From positions 186,001 through 250,000 of the forward strand of contig CALUIM010000012.1 in the NCBI GenBank assembly GCA_944320725.1: a DNA stretch of 64,000 bases. The letters run 5' to 3'. Below the pieces are notes generated by a model. The model worked only from the letters and a program-made list of their open reading frames with translations. It ran no database searches and was not told where the DNA came from. Positions 33,981 to 41,118 of this stretch are shown here, piece by piece (within the stretch, counting starts at the first letter, position 1; each line of letters starts with the position of its first letter). This DNA comes from an uncultured Coriobacteriaceae bacterium. GTDB lineage: Bacteria > Actinomycetota > Coriobacteriia > Coriobacteriales > Coriobacteriaceae. Position numbers and translations under genes: made by a program.

Positions 33981-36653
33981 TCATGCATGGTGATGCGCCT
34001 TCCGACGGCGATCCTCTATGGTCTTTCGCCATTCGTCTAAAGCGTTTACATCGTTCTCGAACTCTTGGATAGTTGGCAATGAATCGGGCGTTGCGAGAGG
34101 ATCATCGTGTGCGTTGGTGAGCAATGAGCACTTGGTCATGTTCTCTTCAACAATCCTGATATCCTCGTCAGTTATGTCGGAAAGCCACTTCATCTGCTGT
34201 GTATGAATTGGTCGCTCCGCTCTCTTGACCACACCCGCCAGAAGCACCTGCTCAACAGCTCTCTCCCATGTTGATCTCAGGTCGCTATAGCAATCACGCA
34301 GTTCTTTGCCAAGCTCTGCGTCAGTCTTGATTACACTGGTTTTGTATAGGCGCCGAAGATTGTTGGCCCTGTTCCTAAGAGCTCCAATGCGCTTCTTGAC
34401 ATTGCTTGCATCCCAATCAAGCTCATTAATGATAATACCTGTGAGCGCGCCTCTTTTTTGCACGGTGCGATAGGCCACCGGGACAACCTGTTTGGCCGAA
34501 AGCTCGGATATTGCATAACAAAACATGGGTTCATGAGTGAAGACAACAACCGGGCGGGACTTCGCTTCTTCGACTATTCGCTCTGCGACGGCCGCACGCC
34601 AAAGATGATCGAGCGACGTTATTGGATCGTCAAGAATCACCGTCGAGTTGCCCGGCATCACATCTAATAGCGCAAAGAATCCCGCAAGCGCAACAATCTT
34701 CTGCTCTCCTTCGCTTAGCACGCTTCGTGTAGATGCGCTTGCACCTTCCAGCATGATGCGCTGATACTCCTGACCAGCACGAGCACGTGTTGATATGGCG
34801 ACTTGTTGGTTGGACGCCTTGAGTCTCTTGAGCTCGGCTACGAACGCCGATTGCATCCTTTCGACAACTTCGACCTTCGAGACTGCCGAGATGAGTGTCG
34901 TCGCGGATCTGGTATTGCATTTCTTTCTTGCGGCTTCAAGTCCTTTCCTGGTCTCACGATTCTTGGCATCGCCCGCAAGCAGCTCCTTGTTGGCATCAAT
35001 CCAAGCGCGTGCATTTAAAGCAAGCAGCTCAGACTTTAGCTTCTCCGCATTGCCTGGCTCCATGCCCTCGCGAAGCGACGTCATGCGCTGCTCAAGCGCG
35101 TCAATCTCGTCTCTTACGTATTTCCCGGCCTGCTGAGTATGCGCAGAGAGCGACTCGAGCATAGCTACATCGGGCACTGCTACAACAGGCTCGAGCTTCT
35201 GCATCAGCGCGTCCATCTCGCTTCTTGCTTGCTCCGTTGCCAATATTCCTATGCCAGAAGCGTCGCTCTTAACGGCCCTGACGGCGTTGACAAAACGAGT
35301 CTCCAGCTCGCTCAGGGTCCTGCTCTTCTCCGTCAGGTTCTTCTCGGCAACGCCGTTGACATAGGACTCGAAAGCATCCATGCGAGCCATGGTTTCGACT
35401 CCCAATGGTTGCTGACAAAGCGGGCAGAGGGAATCCTTCGGGAGCTTAGGATATCTGCTTCCCACATAGGCGAAGCTGTCCGAATACTTGCGCGCGGCTT
35501 CCCAGAGCGCTTTCCACGCATCGCTACCAAACCCATCCAAAGGTGAGTTATTGCTTGCGAGGGCACTCGCCGCTTTTGCCGCCTCCATCGCCTGATCTAC
35601 TGCAGCACGCGCCTTCTCGAAGGCTTGGCCGAACGACGGTTGACAGCATTGATACAACTCCGCCAGCCTTCCACGCATTGCCTTAAGTTGGAAGTGGCGT
35701 CTTTCGAGTTTCGGGAGCTCAACACATGGCTCTGATTCTATGAGCTTGGGCAGCATCGCGCGTCTTGCTACCTCTTCGGGGCTGAGTGTCGCTTCTCCTA
35801 TTAGCCTCGTCGCTTCGGCTTCGGATGAGCAGGACAGCAATGCCGTCACTTCCGGCAATGATCGCAGCTCAGACGGGATGGCCCTTGCATCGAGAGAATC
35901 TGTCAGCCGATTCTCTTGCTGCTGAATACGGTTGGCAACAGCCGTGATCAGCTCTGGAAGTAGAGCAAGCGATGAGATTACACCTGGCGCGTATAGGATT
36001 GCATTGTCCTTGTCGCCAATCTCCATGGCGGCACAGGCGGAGTCAAAGTAAGCGATTTCGGGAAACGTCGGATATGACGTCTCGCCATCCTTCCAAGTGA
36101 AAGAAGTCGGTATGCCATTGAGCTTGACACTGAACGAAGCCGAAGGCGTGACCTTGCTTTCGAATACATTTGAGAGAATGCTTTCCGAGCCCGTGCGAGA
36201 GGTGCATGCGTTGCGTATCATGCGGCTAAAACCTGATTTGCCTGACCCATTGTTGCCATAGATGACTGTAATGCCGGTGGTAGCAACGTCTAGCTTGGAG
36301 CCTGGCTCTATGGCATTGATGCCAGTTTCAGCAGTAATCGACTCAAGCAATACCTCGCGCTGCGATGACCCTATGCTGCCAAGATCAGATGCATCGAACC
36401 CAGTAGGTTCAACAACGTTATCGATGCCAAGTGCAACTCCTGTTTCCTTACAAGCGGCAATGGCAAGAGCGTCCACCTGCTCGGCAGTATATTCGCCCTG
36501 CAATGCGATATGTAGTGCTGCAGAGCACCAAGATGGCTGGTTTGCAACCCATTTGAGGATGGTTGATTCAAGGCTCTGATTTCGTTCTTCCAAGTGCATG
36601 ACCTCTGATTTCTCTACCGTCAAATCGTTAATCTCAGATTGTACCCGAGACAT
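33981..36653 (-). CDS. Zinc-hook ABC ATPase, RloC/AAA_13-like
   Basis: 890 residues. Walker A is VIYGNNGSGKSGFSR (about residues 130-145); the second half of the ATPase has VLSEGEQKIVALAGFFALLD (ABC signature) and TVILDDPITSLDHLW (Walker B), then VVVFTHEP. Between them a coiled coil carries CPLCQQPL, half of a zinc hook. RloC anticodon nucleases share this plan. I cannot confirm an anticodon-nuclease domain; the C-terminal NAHDDP segment may be an effector. Likely anti-phage cargo next to the R-M pair. ATG 36653 chosen; the frame extends to 36737. Confidence 0.75.
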   Translation of the reverse strand: MSRVQSEINDLTVEKSEVMHLEERNQSLESTILKWVANQPSWCSAALHIALQGEYTAEQVDALAIAACKETGVALGIDNVVEPTGFDASDLGSIGSSQREVLLESITAETGINAIEPGSKLDVATTGITVIYGNNGSGKSGFSRMIRNACTSRTGSESILSNVFESKVTPSASFSVKLNGIPTSFTWKDGETSYPTFPEIAYFDSACAAMEIGDKDNAILYAPGVISSLALLPELITAVANRIQQQENRLTDSLDARAIPSELRSLPEVTALLSCSSEAEATRLIGEATLSPEEVARRAMLPKLIESEPCVELPKLERRHFQLKAMRGRLAELYQCCQPSFGQAFEKARAAVDQAMEAAKAASALASNNSPLDGFGSDAWKALWEAARKYSDSFAYVGSRYPKLPKDSLCPLCQQPLGVETMARMDAFESYVNGVAEKNLTEKSRTLSELETRFVNAVRAVKSDASGIGILATEQARSEMDALMQKLEPVVAVPDVAMLESLSAHTQQAGKYVRDEIDALEQRMTSLREGMEPGNAEKLKSELLALNARAWIDANKELLAGDAKNRETRKGLEAARKKCNTRSATTLISAVSKVEVVERMQSAFVAELKRLKASNQQVAISTRARAGQEYQRIMLEGASASTRSVLSEGEQKIVALAGFFALLDVMPGNSTVILDDPITSLDHLWRAAVAERIVEEAKSRPVVVFTHEPMFCYAISELSAKQVVPVAYRTVQKRGALTGIIINELDWDASNVKKRIGALRNRANNLRRLYKTSVIKTDAELGKELRDCYSDLRSTWERAVEQVLLAGVVKRAERPIHTQQMKWLSDITDEDIRIVEENMTKCSLLTNAHDDPLATPDSLPTIQEFENDVNALDEWRKTIEDRRRKAHHHA

Positions 36654-36690
36654 TGCCGCAACTTCCAAAGCAGCCGACAACAAATGCGAC

Positions 36691-36735
36691 TTTGTGACGC
36701 GCTGCGACGATGCCCGTACCGGTAAAGGTGCGGGC
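36691..36735 (+). promoter_or_regulatory. Late-module motif copy 3 with hairpin before scaffold-capsid gene
   Basis: TTTGTGACGCGCTG (36691-36704) is identical to copy 1; ATGCC follows after five bases. GCCCGTACC (36712-36720) pairs with GGTGCGGGC (36727-36735), with one G-U pair. Confidence 0.55.
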
Positions 36736-36781
36736 ATTGTTCGTCTCTGCCCGCCTTACGAGACGAAAGGCAGGACAGAAC

Positions 36782-38209
36782 ATGGACGGTGAGACCAATG
36801 GCAGCCAGGAAGCCACGCAGGGCGCGCAGGACACGTCGCAACAGCAGGGCCAAGATCAGCAGGAAACGCAGCAGCAGGGCCAGTCGCAGGTAGGCGGCGA
36901 GACCCCCGACTACGAGAAGCAGATCGCAGAGCGCGACGAGAAGATCGCCTCCCTGGAGGCCCAGGTGGCCGAGGCGGCGAAGAACGCCGAGACAGCCGAG
37001 CAGCTGCGCGGCGAGATCGCCGATCTCAAAGCCCAGGGCGAGAGCGACCGGATCGACTTCAAGCTGCAACTCGCGGGCGTGCGCAACGTGAAGGCCGCAC
37101 GCGCCCTGCTCTCTGACCACGACAACGACGTGATCAAGCTCAAGGAGGCCGAGCCCTGGCTCTTCGAGGCCGCGGGCAAGCACGCCAAGGGCGGCAGCTC
37201 TGCTGGCTCCGGCACGACCGGGCTCCCCAACGCGGGCGCGGCCAGCGACGAGGGCAAGACGCTCAAGCACTGGCGCGAGATCGCGGGCCTCACCGACGAA
37301 GACGACGAGAAGAAGGAGGGCTATGCCATGCCTAGCAACAGCATCGCATTCGCACGCAACTACACCTCGGTGATCGACGAGGTGTACCAGAGGGCGTCCG
37401 TATCGGGAGTGCTCAAATCCGGCCGCCGCATGGTGCGCGCGGGCCACAACGCCAAGGAGATTCTGATCCCGAAGATCTCCGTGACAGGCCTCGGGAACTA
37501 CACCCGCAACGTGGGCTACGAGACCGGCGCCATCACCTACGAGTTCGAGACCAAGACCTTCAACTACGACCGAGGCATCCGCCTGTTCGCGGATGTGATG
37601 GACGTGGAGGAGGCAGGGGTCAACGACTGCTTCGTGGAGGCCGGCGCCGAGCTGCAGCGCACGCAGGTTGCGCCCGAGGCCGACGCCTTCACCTTCGCGC
37701 AGATTGCGGGGCACACGGGCGTGACCGTGACGCCGGAGGACCTGTCGGAGGCCACGGCCACCGACATCCTGCAGGCGCTCCGCGAGGTGACATCGGCCAT
37801 GGACGAGAAGCAGGTGACGCTCGGAAGCCGCTACCTCTTCATCACGCCGACGCTCAAGGGCGTGCTTGACGACTTCTCCTACGCCAACCCCACCATGAGC
37901 AACCGCGTCCTGGAGCGATTCGCCCGCGTGATCGAGGTGCCGCAGGTGCGCTTCTACACCAAGATCGACCTCAAGAGCGGCGACACCGAGTTCGGCTACG
38001 CCAAGGCGGCCGCCGGCAAGGCGATCAACTTCATGGTCGTGGAGAAGTCGGCCGTGATCAAGTTCGACAAGCACGTGGCGTCGCGCGTGTTCAGCCCGGA
38101 CGAGCTCGAGAGCCTGGACAGCTACATGATGAAGTATCGCAAGTACGGAATCGTGGAGCTCTTCGACAACAAGCTCGACGGCGTGTACGTCTCGGCGGCG
38201 ACGGAGTAG
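36782..38209 (+). CDS. Scaffold-major capsid fusion protein
   Basis: 475 residues. The Gln-rich N terminus leads into a coiled coil (DYEKQIAERDEKIASLEAQV) and RNVKAARALL, typical of GP20-type scaffolds. From about residue 183 it becomes a major capsid protein (PSNSIAFARNYTSVIDEVYQ, then LRE-VTSAMDEKQ and YRKYGIVELFDNK). Normally these are two genes. A strong internal ribosome site and ATG 37328 could also give capsid alone (293 residues). The frame opens at ATG 36710, but 36782 follows a plausible AGG-rich site. Confidence 0.8.
   Translation: MDGETNGSQEATQGAQDTSQQQGQDQQETQQQGQSQVGGETPDYEKQIAERDEKIASLEAQVAEAAKNAETAEQLRGEIADLKAQGESDRIDFKLQLAGVRNVKAARALLSDHDNDVIKLKEAEPWLFEAAGKHAKGGSSAGSGTTGLPNAGAASDEGKTLKHWREIAGLTDEDDEKKEGYAMPSNSIAFARNYTSVIDEVYQRASVSGVLKSGRRMVRAGHNAKEILIPKISVTGLGNYTRNVGYETGAITYEFETKTFNYDRGIRLFADVMDVEEAGVNDCFVEAGAELQRTQVAPEADAFTFAQIAGHTGVTVTPEDLSEATATDILQALREVTSAMDEKQVTLGSRYLFITPTLKGVLDDFSYANPTMSNRVLERFARVIEVPQVRFYTKIDLKSGDTEFGYAKAAAGKAINFMVVEKSAVIKFDKHVASRVFSPDELESLDSYMMKYRKYGIVELFDNKLDGVYVSAATE
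37313..37330 (+). promoter_or_regulatory. Internal ribosome site and in-frame capsid start
   Basis: AAGGAGGG (37313-37320) is seven bases before ATG 37328, in frame, exactly at the scaffold/capsid boundary. It would allow capsid to be made separately from the fusion. Confidence 0.6.
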
Positions 38210-38211
38210 CC

Positions 38212-38529
38212 GTGGCCTCTTCCGTGACATACGAGTTCTACCAGGACACCTACGGGAGCGGCCTTTCCGAGGCCGCCTTCGCGGCGTCTCTGCCCATGGC
38301 GGACAGCCACGTGAAGTGGCTCTGCGCGGTGAAGGGCACGGATACCGACTCCGAGACTTTCATGCGCGCCGTATGCGCGGCGCTGGAGGCGTTCGCCGAG
38401 TACGGCGTGGGCGAGGTCGGCGGCTACACGATCGGCGAGTTCAGCGTGAAGAACTACGCGAGTCAGCGGACGACCGGCGAGGAGCTGGCGACGGCAGCCG
38501 TGAATCTGAATCTGCCCCATTCCCGTTGA
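38212..38529 (+). CDS. Head-tail connector-like protein, C terminus clipped by IS3
   Basis: 105 residues, GTG start two bases after the capsid stop. The early EFYQDTYGS and the helical MRAVCAALEAFAEYG segment resemble small head-completion/connector proteins that follow capsid genes. The last four residues come from the IS3 end, so the native C terminus is probably missing. Expected downstream stopper and tail genes are absent. Confidence 0.6.
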   Translation: MASSVTYEFYQDTYGSGLSEAAFAASLPMADSHVKWLCAVKGTDTDSETFMRAVCAALEAFAEYGVGEVGGYTIGEFSVKNYASQRTTGEELATAAVNLNLPHSR

Positions 38530-38581
38530 CACACGGACTTCCGTTTCGGCATGATGCCGTAAACGGGGAAAGGAGGCGGGG

Positions 38582-38869
38582 ACGGGGAAACCGTCACCGA
38601 AGTACACCGCGGAACTCAAGCAGCGGGCGGTGAGGCTGTACGGGGAGAGGGGCGGCACCTGCGCGGAGACCGCCCGTGAGCTCGGGGTCGACCCGGGGAG
38701 CCCGCCGGGCTGGGTCAAGAGGGCGGATGCCGCGCAGGCGCCGCCCGAGGGCAACCCGTTCCGGATGGCGGAGGACCTCAGGCGCCTCAGGCGCGAGAAC
38801 GAGCGGCTCAAGAGGGGGAACGGGATGCTTTTGAAAGCGGGCGCCTTCTTCGCCGGCAGGCAGCTGTAG
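38582..38869 (+). pseudogene. IS3 OrfA with ACG at the start position
   Basis: 95 codons: KPSPKYTAELKQRAVRLYGE, then the HTH and a leucine-zipper region (RLRRENERLKRGN). AAGGAGG is placed for a start at 38582, but the codon is ACG rather than ATG; the first available GTG is 38630, inside the HTH. Initiation is probably lost. Confidence 0.65.
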
Positions 38870-39002
38870 GCGCCCGGGCGGAGGGGGCCGAGTCCGCTTT
38901 CATCCTTCTCGACGAGGGCTCCTGGAGCGTGTCCGAGATGTGCGCCGCGCTGAAGGTTACCCGCCGGGGCCACTACGCGTGGAGGAAGAGGCCGCCCAGC
39001 GC
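38870..39002 (+). pseudogene. IS3 OrfB, N-terminal fragment
   Basis: Reads AEGAESAFILLDEGSWSVSE and MCAALKVTRRGHYAWRKRPP, the HTH_21 start of IS3 transposases, then ends at about RPPSA where unrelated DNA begins. The DDE core is absent. Confidence 0.65.
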
Positions 39003-39155
39003 GTCCTGGATCGCCTTGCTCGTTTTGAACATGTCGTTGCAAATCTCCTTCTTCTCCTCGAGGCTGTAGCTCTCAGGCGAGTACAGGCAGAGGTCCGCCC
39101 GGAAGAACGCCATGTCTTCGGCTTGGGTGAGTTCGGTCAGCTTGGTTTCGTTCAT
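38973..39155 (-). CDS. Small hypothetical protein, C terminus fused to IS3 DNA
   Basis: 60 residues, acidic N-terminal half (MNETKLTELTQAEDMAFFRA). AAAGGAG lies nine bases before ATG 39155. The last eight or so codons (GGLFLHA) read through the broken IS3 end, so the native C terminus is lost. It is the last gene before the right attachment site. Function unknown. Confidence 0.5.
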   Translation of the reverse strand: MNETKLTELTQAEDMAFFRADLCLYSPESYSLEEKKEICNDMFKTSKAIQDALGGLFLHA

Positions 39156-39204
39156 CTTTTTATCTCCTTTCATGTTCCCAGGACCGCTGTGGGTGCTCCT
39201 GGGG

Positions 39205-39302
39205 TGCCACAAATTCCGCTACAAATAATCCGGAAAGGAGCGTTTTCTAGTGTAGAAAAGTGGTGCGCCGATTTCTCGAACGCACCACTTCTGACCTGCG
39301 GT
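39205..39302. promoter_or_regulatory. Putative integrase arm-type sites, right end
   Basis: GCCACAAAT (39205) and GCTACAAAT (39217) repeat the left-end pair in the same orientation, and CTGACCTGCGGT (39291-39302) is the exact reverse complement of the left 12-mer at 17259-17270. Confidence 0.5.
39258..39290. terminator. Hairpin downstream of guaA, inside the island end
   Basis: AAGTGGTGCG (39258-39267) and CGCACCACTT (39281-39290) form a 10-bp stem with a 13-base loop. It could terminate guaA transcription, so the island may supply guaA with its terminator. Confidence 0.5.
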
Positions 39303-39345
39303 TTTGTTGTGTTTCGGGGTGGAGTGTGAAATACCGTTTTGTCCC

Positions 39346-39368
39346 GAATTTTATTCCCACTCGATTGT
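39346..39368. other. Right attachment site, spanning the guaA stop codon
   Basis: It matches the left copy at 19 of 23 positions and covers the last codons and stop of guaA. The right copy keeps the gene intact, as usual for elements that insert at the 3' end of a housekeeping gene. Confidence 0.65.
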
Positions 39369-40337
39369 GCCGATGGGCTTGGGTGTCAGATCCATCGCTA
39401 CGCGACAGATACCCGGCACCTCGGCAAGAATCCGCTCGGTGATACGCTTCATGAGCGTCCAGTCGAGCTCGGGCACCGTGGCAGTCATGGCATCGACCGT
39501 GTTCACGGCGCGGATAATCGCCGGCCACTCGTAGGCGCGCTTGCCGTCGCGCACGCCGGTCGCGCGCATGTCGGGCACAACGACGAAGTACTGCCACACC
39601 TTGCCGGCCAGGCCCGCCTCCGCGAACTCCTCGCGCAGGATGGCGTCGGCCTCGCGCAGCGCCTCCAGACGATCGCGGGTGATGGCGCCGAGGCAGCGCA
39701 CGCCCAGACCCGGGCCCGGGAACGGCTGGCGCTCAACCATGCTCTCGGGAAGCCCCAGCGCGCGGCCCACCACACGGACTTCATCCTTGAAGAGCAGGCG
39801 CACGGGTTCCACGAGTTCGAACTGCAGATCGTCGGGCAAGCCGCCCACGTTGTGATGAGCCTTCACGCCGTCAGACTCGATAATGTCGGGATAGATGGTG
39901 CCCTGAGCCAGAAACGCAACATCGTCAGCAACCTTGCGGGCCTCCTCCTCGAAGACGCGAATGAACTCGGCGCCGATGATCTTGCGCTTGCGCTCAGGCT
40001 CCGCCACACCGGCAAGCAGGTCAAGGAAGCGGTCGGTAGCGTCCACGTAGACGAGATTGGCGTCCATCTGATTCTGAAAGACATCGATAACCTGCTCGGA
40101 TTCGCCTTTGCGCATGAGGCCGTGGTTCACGTGCACGCAGATGAGCTGCTTGCCCACCGCTTTGATCAGCAGCGCTGCAACCACCGAGGAATCGACGCCG
40201 CCGGAGAGGGCCAACAGCACCTTCTTGTCGCCGATCTGCTCACGGCACGCGGCAACCTGCTCGTCGATGAACGCCTGCGCGAGCTCGGGCGTGGTGATAC
40301 GGACCATGTCGTCGGGGCGCTTGTTGGGAAGATCCAT
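39351..40337 (-). CDS. guaA: GMP synthetase, ATP-pyrophosphatase subunit only
   Basis: 328 residues. The PP-loop LLALSGGVDSSVVAALL begins near residue 41, followed by the dimerisation domain (ERQPFPGPGLGVRCLG) and the conserved end TPKPIGTIEWE. It adenylylates XMP and adds ammonia to make GMP. Bacterial GuaA is usually about 510-525 residues with an N-terminal glutamine amidotransferase, which is absent here; upstream DNA encodes another gene on the other strand. A separate glutaminase subunit (the archaeal layout) is expected elsewhere. AAGGAG precedes ATG 40337. Its 3' end is the island integration site. Confidence 0.9.
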   Translation of the reverse strand: MDLPNKRPDDMVRITTPELAQAFIDEQVAACREQIGDKKVLLALSGGVDSSVVAALLIKAVGKQLICVHVNHGLMRKGESEQVIDVFQNQMDANLVYVDATDRFLDLLAGVAEPERKRKIIGAEFIRVFEEEARKVADDVAFLAQGTIYPDIIESDGVKAHHNVGGLPDDLQFELVEPVRLLFKDEVRVVGRALGLPESMVERQPFPGPGLGVRCLGAITRDRLEALREADAILREEFAEAGLAGKVWQYFVVVPDMRATGVRDGKRAYEWPAIIRAVNTVDAMTATVPELDWTLMKRITERILAEVPGICRVAMDLTPKPIGTIEWE

Positions 40338-40506
40338 GATGTACTCCTTCTCTCCAGGGTGTACCTACCTGCATTCTAGCCGAGATATCTGCAGCGGAAC
40401 CGCAGGATACGGCGCATCAACCATGAATCGAGCGCGGGCGCTGGCATGCGCATGGGCTATGATGGGCTCGTGAAACAAAGCCGCATCAGCCACACAGGGA
40501 GTCGAG

Positions 40507-41055
40507 ATGCCCGATCGAGCGACATATCGCACGCTCCTTTTAGCATCGCTCGGTCGCCAGCACCTGCTGCAGGATGCGGCGGGCGCGGGCACCACCATCT
40601 ACCAGCAGCCCGCATGGCACAGCGTGGAGGCGGGACACGAACCGCAGCGGCTCATGGACGCCAACCGCCGACAGCGCGACCTCGTGGTCTGCGCGCATGC
40701 CACACCAGCCACGGGAGAGAACCTCTGCGCCGCATGGGTTGAGCGAGCGTTCGACCGCCTGGGAATCTGCTCGATTTCAGGCAATGCGCCCGAGCTTTAT
40801 CATTCCTGGTGTCACGAAACCGATACGCGCCGCATGCTGGTAGGCATGATCGTCGCCACACCCTCGCACCCATACGGCTCAGGTGGCCGCGCATGGGGCC
40901 ACGTCGGGCTCTATGTTGGCGATGAGCAGATCATGGACTGCGTCGCCGGCAAGGTACGTACCTTACCCTGCGAGCTCTGGCTCTCGGCATACGGTGTGAT
41001 GGCCGAAGTGCGCTGGGGCTGGCTCGGCGGCATCGCGCTCGACGAGCTCGGTTGA
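40507..41055 (+). CDS. NlpC/P60-like cysteine peptidase-fold protein
   Basis: 182 residues. The order Cys (GENLCAAWVERAF), His (AWGHVGLYVGD) and a following polar residue fits the NlpC/P60/CHAP catalytic plan. No signal peptide or wall-binding repeat is visible, so a cell-wall role is not shown; related cytosolic amidases exist. GGGAG precedes ATG 40507. Confidence 0.6.
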   Translation: MPDRATYRTLLLASLGRQHLLQDAAGAGTTIYQQPAWHSVEAGHEPQRLMDANRRQRDLVVCAHATPATGENLCAAWVERAFDRLGICSISGNAPELYHSWCHETDTRRMLVGMIVATPSHPYGSGGRAWGHVGLYVGDEQIMDCVAGKVRTLPCELWLSAYGVMAEVRWGWLGGIALDELG

Positions 41056-41118
41056 GCTACGCCTGCCGCGGCTTTTCCGCGCAGGTTGCCCAAAACGTAG
41101 GAATGCCCAGCTCGGGCG

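Larger units (their letters stand above)
38527..39002 (+). mobile_element. IS3-family remnant, 5' part
   Basis: It begins near TGACACACGG, contains orfA and the first 40 or so codons of orfB, then stops abruptly inside orfB at the joint with the 38973-39155 gene. The other terminal repeat and most of orfB are missing. Confidence 0.7.
17201..39368. mobile_element. Integrated phage-like island at the 3' end of guaA, carrying defence cargo
   Basis: About 22.2 kb bounded by 23-bp imperfect direct repeats; the right copy spans the guaA stop codon. Modules in order are integrase, regulators, primase/helicase, terminase, portal, scaffold-capsid and connector. No tail, tape measure, holin or endolysin was found. 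Three accessory blocks interrupt the late region. IS21 and IS3 remnants are present. Both a capsid-forming satellite (like cf-PICIs) and a decayed prophage fit. Boundaries are inferred from repeats, not from an empty site. Confidence 0.8.

Noticed and set aside
36620-38230. 536-codon frame opposite the scaffold-capsid gene
   Set aside because: Low-complexity antisense product; the plus-strand gene has clear capsid similarity.
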